NCBI RefSeq assembly: GCF_004322755.1
Contig: NZ_CP036401.1
Span: 558,001-622,000, forward strand
From: Pseudoduganella albidiflava
GTDB lineage: Bacteria; Pseudomonadota; Gammaproteobacteria; Burkholderiales; Burkholderiaceae_D
Direction: 5' to 3'
DNA: 64,000 bases
The first letter of the stretch is position 1. Each line of letters starts with the position of its first letter. A program made the position numbers and the translations under genes. Positions 26,036 to 35,900 of the stretch are shown in pieces. The notes below the pieces were generated by a model. That model ran no database searches. It was not told the DNA's origin and was given only the letters and a program-made list of their open reading frames with translations.

Positions 26036-26863
26036 TCAACTGCCCGCTTTCAGCACCGCCTCCAGCTCCGCCACCTTCCGCTTCAGCGCCGGCAGGAAGC
26101 GCCGCGCGACGCCGTCGTCGCATTCGTTGCGGTCGTGGCCGGTGAACCAGTGGTCGGGGCGGACGATGTGCGGCGTGCGGTCGGCCGCGCCGATGTTCTG
26201 CTTGACCTGCCTGAAGTAGTCGTAGTGCTGGGTCACGTAATGGTTGATGCGGAAGTGCTCGTGGGACGGCGCCAGCGCCGGGTCCTGCAGCATCGGCGCC
26301 GTGAGCGGCCGCAGCAGCTCGTCGACCGTGCCGAGCGGCGTGGTGAAGACATGCGATCCGCTGCAGCGTACCGGCTGCCCGGAACGGACGATCGACTTGA
26401 CGTGCCGGTTCGGGCCGAAGCCCGGCTCGCTGTGGCGCGGATAGTTTTCCAGCAGCAGGCCGCCCGGGTCGCGCACATGCCCGTTGCTGCCGTAGCAGAT
26501 CCAGTACACCGCCAGTGCCGACAGCGGCTTGTCCGCGTAGGGTGCCAGTGCCTCGGCCATCGTCGCGGCGCGGGTGGGGAACAGGAACTCGTCGCCGTCG
26601 ATGAAGGCCATCCAGTCGACTTCCCGCTGGTGCTTGTCCCATGCGTGCTGGTAGGCGGCCAGTTGCGGCCTGTCGCGGTCGCCCACCGTGTACACCGTGA
26701 GGGGGTAGTGCCGGGCCAGCCTGGCCAGGGTCTGCTCCATGCCGTCGTCGCACCGGTGGCAGTACAGGTAGAAGCGCTCGAAGCCGGCCAGCATGTGGAA
26801 GGCCAGCCATTCGACGATCCACGGCTGGCGGTTGCGCTGGATGGAGGTGATGCCAAGGCGCAT
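26036..26863 (-). CDS. GT2/GT92-like glycosyltransferase
   Basis: The 275-residue cytoplasmic protein has no signal or membrane segment. It opens GITSIQRNRQPWIVEWLAFHMLAGF and has a DGD metal/nucleotide-sugar motif at Asp89-Gly-Asp91 (FIDGDEF). This is the pattern of the GT2_4/DUF23 glycosyltransferases often found in surface polysaccharide loci. Donor and acceptor are unknown. It stands alone on the minus strand, convergent with the polygalacturonase and divergent from a thioredoxin gene, so it is probably not part of the pectin operon. Confidence 0.8.
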   Translation of the reverse strand: MRLGITSIQRNRQPWIVEWLAFHMLAGFERFYLYCHRCDDGMEQTLARLARHYPLTVYTVGDRDRPQLAAYQHAWDKHQREVDWMAFIDGDEFLFPTRAATMAEALAPYADKPLSALAVYWICYGSNGHVRDPGGLLLENYPRHSEPGFGPNRHVKSIVRSGQPVRCSGSHVFTTPLGTVDELLRPLTAPMLQDPALAPSHEHFRINHYVTQHYDYFRQVKQNIGAADRTPHIVRPDHWFTGHDRNECDDGVARRFLPALKRKVAELEAVLKAGS

Positions 26864-26975
26864 CGTGATCGCCGGTAGTAGGGACAGGCAATTCTAGCAT
26901 CGGCCACCGCCGATCCTGGCGCCCGCCGCCGCGCGGCCGTGATAAGGTGCGGCCTTCATCGTTGCGGAGCACATC

Positions 26976-27302
26976 ATGGAACGTACCTACCAGGAGGCCG
27001 CCCCGTCGCGGGCCGATATCGACGCGCTGGCCGGTCCGGCACTGCTTGAATTCGGCACCAACTGGTGCGGCTACTGCCGCGCCGCGCAGGCGCCGCTGGC
27101 CGAGGCCTACGCGGATTACCCGGCGATCCGCCACTTCAAGGTGGAGGACGGGCCCGGCCGCTTGCTGGGCCGATCCTTCCGTGTCAAACTCTGGCCGACC
27201 ATGATCTTCCTGCAAGACGGGAAGGAAGTGGCGCGCGTGGTGCGGCCGGAATCCGCCGCCGAGATCCGCGACGCGTTCGCCCAGATCGCCCCACCCGGCT
27301 GA
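26976..27302 (+). CDS. Thioredoxin-family protein
   Basis: The 108-residue protein has the thioredoxin fold with the active site WCGYC (Cys31, Cys34) instead of the canonical WCGPC, and the cis-Pro at Pro73 (LWPTMIF). There is no signal peptide, so it should be a cytoplasmic thiol-disulfide reductase or electron donor. The Tyr in the active site should shift its redox potential compared with thioredoxin 1. It lies 39 bp upstream of the MFS gene, possibly cotranscribed. Confidence 0.88.
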   Translation: MERTYQEAAPSRADIDALAGPALLEFGTNWCGYCRAAQAPLAEAYADYPAIRHFKVEDGPGRLLGRSFRVKLWPTMIFLQDGKEVARVVRPESAAEIRDAFAQIAPPG

Positions 27303-27341
27303 CGGCACCCTTTCGGTTTTTCCCATCACCCCGGAGTACGC

Positions 27342-28613
27342 ATGTCCCAGCCTCACCCGGCCGGCCGAGTCAACTCGCCCGGCACCGTGCTGTTTGCCAG
27401 CCTGATTGGCACCACGATCGAATTCTTCGACTTCTATATCTACGCGACGGCCGCCGTCCTCGTGTTCCCCCACCTGTTCTTCCCGGCTGGCGACCCCACC
27501 GCCGCCACGCTGCAGTCGCTGGCCACGTTCGCCATCGCGTTCTTCGCGCGCCCGGTGGGCTCGGCCGTGTTCGGCCACTTCGGCGACCGCGTCGGCCGCA
27601 AGGCCACGCTGGTGGCCGCCCTGCTGACGATGGGTATTTCCACCGTGGTGATCGGCATGCTGCCCACCTATGCGCAGATCGGCGCCTGGGCCCCGGCGCT
27701 GCTGGCGCTGTGCCGCTTCGGCCAGGGCCTGGGCCTGGGTGGCGAGTGGGGCGGCGCCGTGCTGCTGGCCACCGAGAACGCGCCGCCGGGCAAGCGCGCC
27801 TGGTACGGCATGTTCCCGCAGCTGGGCGCGCCGATCGGCTTCTTCCTGTCCGGCGGCATCTTCCTGCTGCTGTCCGAAGTACAGACCGACGAGCAGTTCT
27901 TCAGCTGGGGCTGGCGTGTGCCGTTCCTGGCCAGCGCGCTGCTGGTGCTGGTGGGCCTGTATGTGCGGCTGAAGATCACGGAAACGCCGGACTTCCAGAA
28001 AGTGCTCGACAAGGGCGAGCGCGTCGAGGTGCCCGTCAAGGCGGTCCTGGTGCAGCATACCCGCGCGCTGGTGCTGGGCACGATGATGGCGATGGCCACC
28101 TTCGTGCTGTTCTACCTGATGACGGTGTTCACGCTGAACTGGGGCGTGGCGGGCCAGGGCTTCTCGCGCCAGCAGATGCTGATCCAGCAGCTGATCGCCG
28201 TGGTGTTCTTCGGCCTGACGATTCCCGTGGCCGCGCTGCTGGCCGACCGCCATGGCAGGCGCGGCACGCTGATCTGGGTGTCGGCGGCGATCGCGCTGTT
28301 CGGCCTGGTGTTCGGCCCGCTGTTCGATTCGAAGAGCGCGGTCCAGGTCACGCTGTTCCTGGCGCTGGGCCTGGGCCTGATGGGCATGACGTATGGCCCG
28401 CTGGGCACCATCCTGTCGGAACTGTTCCCGGCCGAGGTGCGCTACACCGGCGCCTCGCTGACGTTCAACCTGGCCGGCATCATCGGTGCCTCGCTGGCGC
28501 CGTACATCGCCACCAAGCTGGCCACCACCTACGGCCTGCAGTACGTGGGCTACTACCTGTCGATCGCCGCGGTGCTCAGCCTGATCGCGCTGGTGCTGGC
28601 GAAGAAGCAGTAA
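27342..28613 (+). CDS. MFS transporter of the metabolite:H+ symporter type
   Basis: The 423-residue protein is predicted to have twelve transmembrane helices and belongs to the MHS family (ShiA, ProP, KgtP, CitA relatives). Typical family signatures are IGTTIEFFDFYIYAT (helix 1), FGHFGDRVGRKATL (loop 2-3, about 84-97) and LADRHGRRGTL (about 301-311). It imports an organic acid or osmolyte with protons across the inner membrane. The substrate is unknown. Proximity to the pectin locus makes a sugar acid possible, but the two genes in between argue against a direct link. Confidence 0.88.
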   Translation: MSQPHPAGRVNSPGTVLFASLIGTTIEFFDFYIYATAAVLVFPHLFFPAGDPTAATLQSLATFAIAFFARPVGSAVFGHFGDRVGRKATLVAALLTMGISTVVIGMLPTYAQIGAWAPALLALCRFGQGLGLGGEWGGAVLLATENAPPGKRAWYGMFPQLGAPIGFFLSGGIFLLLSEVQTDEQFFSWGWRVPFLASALLVLVGLYVRLKITETPDFQKVLDKGERVEVPVKAVLVQHTRALVLGTMMAMATFVLFYLMTVFTLNWGVAGQGFSRQQMLIQQLIAVVFFGLTIPVAALLADRHGRRGTLIWVSAAIALFGLVFGPLFDSKSAVQVTLFLALGLGLMGMTYGPLGTILSELFPAEVRYTGASLTFNLAGIIGASLAPYIATKLATTYGLQYVGYYLSIAAVLSLIALVLAKKQ

Positions 28614-28660
28614 AGGTCGGCAAGGCCGGCAAGGCCTACCTCTTTCGGCATAGGCATGGT

Positions 28661-28687
28661 GTGCCCCGTCTAGGGATGACGGGGCAC
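28661..28687. terminator. Hairpin between the MFS and amidohydrolase genes
   Basis: GTGCCCCGTC (28661-28670) and GACGGGGCAC (28678-28687) form a perfect 10-bp stem with a 7-nt loop. GGGGCAC occurs once more at 28703-28709. No U-tract follows on either strand, so termination strength is uncertain. The hairpin separates the MFS transporter from the next cistron. Confidence 0.55.
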
Positions 28688-28746
28688 GGCAGGTGCGTAT
28701 GATGGGGCACACCCATCGTCCAACCTCATCGACCACCTACAAGACC

Positions 28747-30591
28747 ATGCTGATACTGACCAACGGCCGCTTCCACACCGCCGACAAAGCCAACCCTGTC
28801 GCCACGGCCGTCGCAATCGCCGACGGCAAGTTCCTCGCCGTGGGCGGCACCGAAGAGGTGATGCGCCATGCCGCGGCGGATACCCGGGTGATCGACCTGA
28901 ACGGCCGCACCGTGATCCCCGGCCTGAACGACTCGCACCTGCACCTGATCCGCGGCGGCTTGAACTACAACCTGGAGCTGCGCTGGGAAGGCGTGCCGTC
29001 GCTGGCCGACGCGCTGCGCATGCTGAAGGAGCAGGCGCTGCGTACGCCCACCCCGCAATGGGTGCGCGTGGTGGGGGGCTGGAACGAATTCCAGTTCGCC
29101 GAAAAGCGCATGCCCACGCTCGACGAAATCAATGCCGCGGCGCCCGATACCCCGGTCTTCGTGCTGCACCTGTACGACCGCGCGCTGCTGAACCGTGCCG
29201 CGCTGCGCGCCGTGGGCTACGACAAGACGACGCCGGCACCGCCGGGCGGCGAGATCCAGCGCGACGCGCAGGGCAACCCCACCGGCATGCTGATCGCGCG
29301 CCCGAATGCGATGATTCTGTACGCCACGCTGGCCAAGGGCCCGGCGCTGCCGCTGGAGCACCAGGTCAACTCGACCCGGCAGTTCATGCGCGAGCTGAAC
29401 CGGCTCGGGCTGACCAGCGCGATCGACGCCGGTGGCGGCTTCCAGAACTATCCGGAAGACTACCAGGTGGTGCAGCAACTGGCCGAGCAGGACCAGCTGA
29501 CGATCCGCATCGCCTACAACCTGTTCACGCAGAACAAGGGCGCCGAACTGCAGGACTTCAGGAAGTGGACGGAGATCGTCAAGCCGGGCGATGGCAGCGA
29601 CTGGTACCGGCACAACGGCGCCGGCGAGATGCTGGTGTTCTCGGCCGCCGACTTCGAGGACTTCCTGGAGCCACGCCCCGATCTGCCGCCGGAAATGGAA
29701 GCGCAGCTGGAACAGGTGGTGCGTCACCTGGTCGAGCAGCGCTGGCCGTTCCGCTTGCATGCCACCTATGACGAATCGATCAGCCGCATGCTCGACGTGT
29801 TCGAGAAGGTCAACCGCGACATCCCGTTCGACGGCCTGCACTGGCTGTTCGACCACGCCGAGACGATCACGCCAAGGAACATCGAGCGGGTAAAAGCGCT
29901 GGGCGGCGGCATCGCCATCCAGCACCGCATGGCGTTCCAGGGCGAGTACTTCGTCGACCGCTACGGCGCCGAGGCCGCAAAGCACACGCCACCGATCAAG
30001 CGCATGCTGGAGAACGGCGTGCCGGTCGGCGCCGGCACGGATGCGACGCGCGTGGCCAGCTACAACCCGTGGACGGCGCTGTACTGGCTGGTATCGGGCC
30101 GCACCGTGGGCGGCCTGCGCCTGTACGACGCCGGCGCGAAACTGGACCGCGCGACGGCGATCGAACTGTGGACCGCCGGCAGCGCGTGGTTCTCCAGCGA
30201 GCAGGGCAAGAAAGGCCGCATCCAGGAAGGCATGCTGGCCGACCTGGCCGTGCTGTCGGCCGACTTCTTCCGTGTCGACGAGGAAGCGATCAAGTCGATC
30301 GAATCGGTGCTCACCGTGGTCGGCGGCAGGATCGTGTTCGCCCAGGCCGAGTTCGACAAGCTGGGCCCGCCGCCGCTGCCGGTCTTGCCGGACTGGTCGC
30401 CGGTGAACAAGGTGCCCGGCCACTATCGCGCGGCGGCGCCGGCGGCGCAAAAGGGGCTGCTGCCGCACCAGTGCGCCGGCGCCTGCGCGGTGCACCGGCA
30501 TTCGCACGACGTGGCGCGCAAATCCACTGTGCCGGTCTCGGATTACGCCGGTTTCTGGGGCGCCTTCGGCTGCAGCTGCTTTGCTTTCTGA
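28747..30591 (+). CDS. Amidohydrolase of the YtcJ/AmdH_3 type
   Basis: The protein is 614 residues if started at MLILTNGRFHTADK. Longer in-frame starts at 28693-28702 add an unlikely leader, and no start has a strong ribosome site. It belongs to the metal-dependent amidohydrolase superfamily with the HxH ligand pair in NDSHLHL (about 63-67), a central TIM barrel and the typical N- and C-terminal beta-sandwich halves (VAIADGKFLAVGG and ESVLTVVGGRIVFA). It hydrolyses an amide or similar bond of unknown substrate. The last ~60 residues are His/Cys-rich (HQCAGACAVHRHSHD) and end CSCFAF, unusual for the family. Two XapX genes follow directly. Confidence 0.87.
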   Translation: MLILTNGRFHTADKANPVATAVAIADGKFLAVGGTEEVMRHAAADTRVIDLNGRTVIPGLNDSHLHLIRGGLNYNLELRWEGVPSLADALRMLKEQALRTPTPQWVRVVGGWNEFQFAEKRMPTLDEINAAAPDTPVFVLHLYDRALLNRAALRAVGYDKTTPAPPGGEIQRDAQGNPTGMLIARPNAMILYATLAKGPALPLEHQVNSTRQFMRELNRLGLTSAIDAGGGFQNYPEDYQVVQQLAEQDQLTIRIAYNLFTQNKGAELQDFRKWTEIVKPGDGSDWYRHNGAGEMLVFSAADFEDFLEPRPDLPPEMEAQLEQVVRHLVEQRWPFRLHATYDESISRMLDVFEKVNRDIPFDGLHWLFDHAETITPRNIERVKALGGGIAIQHRMAFQGEYFVDRYGAEAAKHTPPIKRMLENGVPVGAGTDATRVASYNPWTALYWLVSGRTVGGLRLYDAGAKLDRATAIELWTAGSAWFSSEQGKKGRIQEGMLADLAVLSADFFRVDEEAIKSIESVLTVVGGRIVFAQAEFDKLGPPPLPVLPDWSPVNKVPGHYRAAAPAAQKGLLPHQCAGACAVHRHSHDVARKSTVPVSDYAGFWGAFGCSCFAF

Positions 30592-30601
30592 CGGAGGGGC
30601 G

Positions 30602-30841
30602 ATGAACTACGTGAAGATCCTGGCCGGACTGGTGCTGTCGTTCGTCGTCGGGCTGGCGTGCCGCAAGTTCGGCATCCCGGCCGCCTCGCCGCCCGTGCTG
30701 TCCGGCGCGCTGCTGGTGTTCATGATGAGCAGCGGCTACTGGCTGGTGGACCGCTACGTGGCCCGCCGCGCGGCCGAGAACCGGCGCCACTGCGGTGGCC
30801 ATGCGCTCGATGCAAAGGCGCAGGCAGGGGGCTCGCGATGA
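30602..30841 (+). CDS. XapX (DUF1427) small membrane protein 1
   Basis: The 79-residue protein has two predicted membrane helices (about 4-22 and 33-51) and the XapX family core (PAASPPVLSGALLVFMMSSGYWLVD). XapX proteins are small inner-membrane proteins of unknown function often next to amidohydrolases. It starts 10 bp after the amidohydrolase stop with GGAGGGGCG as ribosome site. Its stop overlaps the start of the next XapX gene, so both are coupled. Confidence 0.82.
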   Translation: MNYVKILAGLVLSFVVGLACRKFGIPAASPPVLSGALLVFMMSSGYWLVDRYVARRAAENRRHCGGHALDAKAQAGGSR

Positions 30842-30990
30842 GCGCCCTGGTGATCGGTGCGGTGCTGGGCCTGGTGATCGGCGCCGTGTGCCGCGCCTGC
30901 GATATACCTTCCCCGGCGCCGCCCACGCCGATCGGCGCGCTGCTCGTGGTGGCGATGACGGGTGGCTACGTGGTGGGCGGAATCATCTAG
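30838..30990 (+). CDS. XapX (DUF1427) small membrane protein 2
   Basis: The 50-residue protein has two short hydrophobic helices and the XapX core (DIPSPAPPTPIGALLVVAMTGGYVVGG). The ATG at 30838 overlaps the TGA of the preceding XapX gene. The two are diverged paralogues in tandem and may form a heteromeric membrane complex, which is an inference from the coupling. Its end overlaps by 4 bp the end of the convergent regulator gene. Confidence 0.82.
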   Translation: MSALVIGAVLGLVIGAVCRACDIPSPAPPTPIGALLVVAMTGGYVVGGII

Positions 30991-32387
30991 GCAGATACCG
31001 GCGTGCCGGCGCCGTGGGCCGAACGCTTCTGCAAGGCGAACGCCCGGTGGCATGCCGACAGGGTATAGCCCGGCGTGCGGCCCGCTTCGAAGGTGAGCAT
31101 CGAGCGGTCCACGAGCGTGCCGAGCAGGTCCAGGGTCGCCGCCCCATCGCTGCCGCCGCGATGCGCCATCAGGTCGTCCAGCGAAAACCACGGTGGCATC
31201 GCCGCCGTCTCGCACCAGAGCGCCTGCGCCGGCGGGTCGAGCAGCCGGAAGCTCCATTCCAGCGTGTCCGCCAGGCTGCGGTGGCGCGCCGGGCCGTTGC
31301 CGTTGATCGTCTTCAGCAGCAGCCAATGGTCGCACAGCCGTTGCAGCACTTCCGTGACACCGAGGGCCGGAATGCGCGCCGCCGCCAGTTCCAGCGCCAG
31401 CGGCAAACCGTCCAGCTCGCGGCACAGCGCGATGGCGATGGGCAAGGTTGCCTCGGTCAGCGCAAAGCGGTGGTCGTGGCCATGGGCGCGCGCCTGCAGC
31501 AAGGCCAGCGCGCCGTATTGCAGCGCCGCCTGCAGCGTGCAGCCGGCTGGCGGCACCGCCAGCGGCATCAGCCGGTAGACCTGCTCTTCCGGCAAGTGCA
31601 GCCGCACCTGGGTGGTGACCAGCAGCCGCACCGGTGGCGCATGGGCCAGCAGCGCGGTGACGAGCCCGGCCACGTCGCCGGCCACGCGGTCGGCATTATC
31701 CAGCACCAGCACGCAGGGCCGCTGCGCAAGGTGGCGCGCCAGCGGAACGGCCGCGGTATCGTCGGCACCCGCTGCGCGCGCGACGGTTTCCAGCACGTCG
31801 ATGGGCCCGGCGCACTCGGCCAGGTCGGCCCAGACAACGGCAAGCCCGGCGGCCGCCGCGGCGCCGGTGGCGGCATGCCGCGCCAGCGTACTCTTGCCGA
31901 CGCCACCGGCCCCCAGCAAACTCGCCAGGCGATGCTGGCGCAGCATGTCGCCCAGGTCGGCCAGGTCCCTGTCACGGCCGAGCAGCGGCGCGGCGGGCGG
32001 CGGCAGCTCTTCCACGGCAACGCCATGGCCGCCGCTCACCGGCAGGTTGAGCCGGTAGCCATGGCCGGGGACCGTCGTGATGGCGTTGCTGCCCAGTAGC
32101 TTGCGCAACAGCGAAACCTGCACCTGCAGGTTGTTTTCCTCGACCACCAGCCCCGGCCACGCGGCCGCCAGCAACGCGCGCTTGCTGGCCATGCCGGGGT
32201 GGTGCAGGGCAAGGGCCGCCAGCACGTCGAAGGCGCGGGCCGTGAGCGGCACGGGCTTGCCCCGCAGCCGCAGGCGCCGCGCCGCTGGCCACAATTCAAA
32301 GGCGCCGACCTGCAGCAGCGTGCTGCGGGCAGGCCGCTCAGCTCCGCTTAAGAGCGGATTCAGGGAAGCCAAAGGATTTTCAGACAT
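30987..32387 (-). CDS. Winged-helix DNA-binding protein with STAND-like ATPase domain
   Basis: The 466-residue protein combines an OmpR/CadC-type winged helix (about 25-120, ending TTVPGHGYRLNLPV) with a P-loop ATPase resembling AfsR/MalT-type regulators. Walker A GAGGVGKSTLARHA is at about 160-173 and Walker B VLVLDNADRV at about 226-235. Family members usually continue with several hundred residues of TPR repeats. Here the protein stops about 110 residues after the NB-ARC-like part (LDTLEWSFRLLDPPAQALW), so it is a short version. The start at 32387 was chosen because MSENPLASLNPLL leads directly to the domain. Convergent with the XapX genes and divergent from a large PEP-CTERM gene; target unknown. 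Confidence 0.8.
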   Translation of the reverse strand: MSENPLASLNPLLSGAERPARSTLLQVGAFELWPAARRLRLRGKPVPLTARAFDVLAALALHHPGMASKRALLAAAWPGLVVEENNLQVQVSLLRKLLGSNAITTVPGHGYRLNLPVSGGHGVAVEELPPPAAPLLGRDRDLADLGDMLRQHRLASLLGAGGVGKSTLARHAATGAAAAAGLAVVWADLAECAGPIDVLETVARAAGADDTAAVPLARHLAQRPCVLVLDNADRVAGDVAGLVTALLAHAPPVRLLVTTQVRLHLPEEQVYRLMPLAVPPAGCTLQAALQYGALALLQARAHGHDHRFALTEATLPIAIALCRELDGLPLALELAAARIPALGVTEVLQRLCDHWLLLKTINGNGPARHRSLADTLEWSFRLLDPPAQALWCETAAMPPWFSLDDLMAHRGGSDGAATLDLLGTLVDRSMLTFEAGRTPGYTLSACHRAFALQKRSAHGAGTPVSA

Positions 32388-32921
32388 ATCAACCCGATAC
32401 TGATAATCGCAAGCGCTTTGCCGGGGTGCTCTGCAAGGCACGCAGCGCAGGCGCGGCTGGCGGTCCAGGGTGCGTCCGTATCGTCTGTTGATAGCATATT
32501 TGCAAGTCAGGCGCAATCTGCCCAGCGCGCCTTGTTGGCATGGCTCGCACCGGCTGTGGCAGCGCCGCGACAAGGCGCGCACTGGCGCTACGGAAGAGCA
32601 GGGAAGGCAGGAGCAGCGTGGCCGGCAGACCCTGGCCGCGCGACTCTGCGGGCCAGGGATCGGACACCGGACGCCGGCCACCAGAGTTTGGTCATCGGAC
32701 ATTGGCCACCAGACTTTGGCAACCCGACTTTGGCCACCAGACTTTGGCCACCAGACTTTGGTCACCAGACACTGGCCACCGGGCGGCTCGACCATGGGCC
32801 GGCATGAAGCAGGACATCAGGCGCCTTGTGCCCGGCGCCGGAAGCGTCACGGCACAGGGTGGAAGCCCGTGCCGCGTGAAGGGCATTTCCGGAATTGCTC
32901 AATGAGTGAAGGAACTGGATC
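32388..32921. other. 534-bp divergent intergenic region before the glycine-rich PEP-CTERM gene
   Basis: The region between the divergent regulator and PEP-CTERM genes holds a 14-bp tandem array (32662-32787) and otherwise ordinary GC-rich DNA. It must contain promoters for both genes, but no -35/-10 pair was convincing. Open frames crossing it follow the 14-bp periodicity and are not believed. Confidence 0.5.
32662..32787. repeat. 14-bp tandem repeat array upstream of the glycine-rich PEP-CTERM gene
   Basis: Nine consecutive exact 14-bp units occur with the pattern GGCCACCAGACTTT. The fourth, sixth and seventh are identical and the outer ones diverged. The array is 135 bp before the PEP-CTERM start codon and 275 bp from the divergent regulator start. 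The unit length matches the array at 18406-18519 although the sequence does not. Confidence 0.9.
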
Positions 32922-35900
32922 ATGCGCGTCGCCACTTCGTCGACCCTGCCGCCATGCCGCACCCGCGGTGGCCGGCTGGAACCCTTGCTGCCTCTCCTGG
33001 CACTGCTGTTATCGGTGGCGGCCGGTCCGGCCTACGCCGACAGCACGGTGACCGGCAACCCCGGCACGCCCGGCACCCATGGGGCCATCCCCGGTGCCCC
33101 CGGTGGCGCGGGGGGACCCGGCCAGCCGGCCGTGGCCACTTCCGGGCCGAATAACAGCAACAGCAACGTTGCCACGGCAACCGGCGGCGCTGGTGGCGCG
33201 GGCGGCAACGGCGCGGCCGGCGACCCTGGCCAGGACGGCGGCGCGGCCGGTGCGGGTGGCGCCGGTGGCGCGGCCCAGGCCACGGCGGGATCGCATCCGG
33301 CCGGCGGCGCCGCCACCGCGACCGCCATCGCGCTCGGCGGTAACGGCGGCAACGCCGGCGAGCCGGGTGCGGCCGGCAGCGGTGCCGCGACCGGTGCGGG
33401 CGCCATGGCCGGCCAGGGTGGATACGCCGGCGCCATTGTCGAGGGCAGCGCGCAAGGGGGCAGCGGTGTAACGGCCACCGCCACCGCCACCGGCGGCAAC
33501 GCGGGCGCGCTTGCCGGTGCTGCCGGCGGCATGTCGGCAGCCGGCGGGGCGGCCGATGCGTTGCTGACCGTCGCGGGTACGGCCAGCGTGTCGGGCACGG
33601 CAACCGCGCAGGGCGGGGCGGCTTCGGCCGGCCTCGCCACCGGCAGCGGGGCAGCGGGCGGCGCAGCCACCGCCGCCCTGGCCGGCACCGGCGGGACCAG
33701 CGGCCTGCTGTCGCTGACCGGCAATGCGCGTGGCGGCAGCGGCGGCGAAGCGGCCGGCAGCGGCAATACGGGCGGCGCGGGCGGTACGGCCGCGGTGACG
33801 GTGGCCGGCACGTCGGGCGGCGGCGCTGTCTCGTTGCGCGCGGTCATCACCGGTGGCGATGGCGGTGCCGGCCGGGCCGGTGCCGCCGGCGGGGCGGGTG
33901 CCGGGGTGACGGCCGCCAACGTGTTTTCCGGCAGTACCCCCGGCAATATGATCCTGTCGCTGGAGGGCCGCGGGGGCCGGGGCGGCGACAGCGCCGATGC
34001 CGCCGCCGGCGCTGGCGGCATCGCCGACCTGACGCTGCAGCGCAACGCCAGCGGAACCAATCTTTCGCTGTTCGGCACGGCCACCGGTGGCGACGGTGGC
34101 AGCGTGAGCGACGAGTTCGGTGCGGGAACGGCCGGCGCCGGGGGGCTCGGCAAGGCTGCGGTCAACGCCAGCAATAGCGCGCGCACTTACGCCGATGCCA
34201 AGGCGACCGGCGGCCGGGGCGGCAACCATCGGTCCGGCAACGGCGGGGCGGGCGGCAATGGCCAGGCCAGCAGTACCGCGGTCGATACCGGCGGCGTGCT
34301 GGTCTACAGTTTCGCCACCGCGACCGGCGGCGCGGGCGGCAACGGCATCGACTTCGGCAACCAGGCCGGCGCGGGGGGCTCCGGTACCGCCACCGCCAGC
34401 GGGCAGTCGACCTCGGGATCCGTGAACGTGGGCGCCACGGTCACGGGCGGGGCTGGCGGCGCCGGTGGACTTGGCGCGACCGGGGGCGCCGGCGGAGCGG
34501 TCAACCTGGTCGATAGCGTCAGCGGTTCCACCACCGGCGACCTGTTCATGTCGCAAACCGCGATTGGCGGTGAAGGCGGCGCCAGCGACGCACTCGCGGC
34601 GGACGGCGGGGCGGCATCGTCGCACCTGACGTTGACCGACAGCGGTGCAAGCTTGCTCAGGACCAATGTCGTCGCCGAGGGCGGCACCGGTGGACGGGGC
34701 ATCGGCGTCGCTGGCGGGGGCGGCGGCAATGCCGACACCATGGTCGACCTGACGTCGACCGTGGCGGGTGCCCATGTCACCGCCGATTCGATCGCACGGG
34801 GCGGCGGCAGCGGCCCCGAGTACCCCAGCGGCATGGGCGGCAGTGCGCTGGCCCGCGCATCGGTATCGGCGGCGGACCAGGCCTACAGCAACAGCATCGC
34901 CCGGGGCGGCGCCGGCTATAACAACCAGGCGCCGGGTGGCCGGGCCGAAGCGCACTCGTTCGCCCAGTCCGCCGGTATCGCGCAGGCGTATGCCAGTGCC
35001 ACCAGCGGTGGCAGTGCATGGATGCAGAACGATGCGGTGGCGGTCTCGGAAGCGCGTGGCGGCTTCGGCAGTGCCAGTGCCGGTGCCACGGCCACCGGCA
35101 CGAAGGCCGACGCCACGGCGCGCTCATGGGCCCATGGCGCCGCGAGCAATAACGCCGCCGCCGGGGCCACCGGGCAGATCACCACCGCGACCGCGCAAAG
35201 CACGTCCGACGGCGATGGCATGCTGGTGTCGACGTACGCCAGGGCGAAGGGGCGCACTTACGCTGGCGCAGGCACGTCCGCCAGCGTCGGGGGTGCCTAC
35301 AGTGAACCGATGTGGCCAATGGAATATTCCGGCGCCGTGTCGTTCGCGACCGCCGCGCCGACCGCCGGCGATGTCATCGGGGTCCTGACCGACCAGCCGG
35401 AAGTGGCCGGTGTCCTGGGAACCGGCAGCGTGATCGGCATCGGCGCCAGCGCCGCGTACTATGCCGGCGATGCGGAAGGCGAAGGGTTCGGTGCCTATAC
35501 GTATGAGACCTCGGCCAGCTTCCAGTTCGCCACGGCGGAGCAGGGTACGCTGGTGCTTGGCCTGGCAGGGGCCATGTCGCAAGGTGCCGGCTTCCAGGCA
35601 CTGTCATTCACGGTCAGCAACAATGGCACCGAACTGTTCTCGGAAGACTTCACCAGCGTCGCGGAGGCGCAACTGTTCTTCGACGATCATGCGCTGACAC
35701 TGGGCATGCTGGCGGCGGGGGCGCAAGAGCTCGTGCTGACGACCGGATTCACGCTGAACGACGCCGGCGGTTTCGGCTTCGAATACGCGATCGGCGTGAC
35801 AGCCATACCGGAGCCCGGCACCTGGATCATGCTGCTGGCGGGCCTGTCGGTGCTGCTGGTGCGGCGGGCGGCGCGCAAGGCGCAGGACCGCCGTGACAGC

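Noticed and set aside
32662..32787. CRISPR-like array or short peptide-repeat gene
   Set aside because: Contiguous 14-bp units without spacers; the unit is not a multiple of three, so frames through it change every repeat.
33009..34955. Minus-strand open frame of about 650 codons opposite the glycine-rich PEP-CTERM gene
   Set aside because: Caused by the low-complexity GC-rich repeats; no start signal or recognisable domain, while the plus strand has signal peptide and PEP-CTERM tag.
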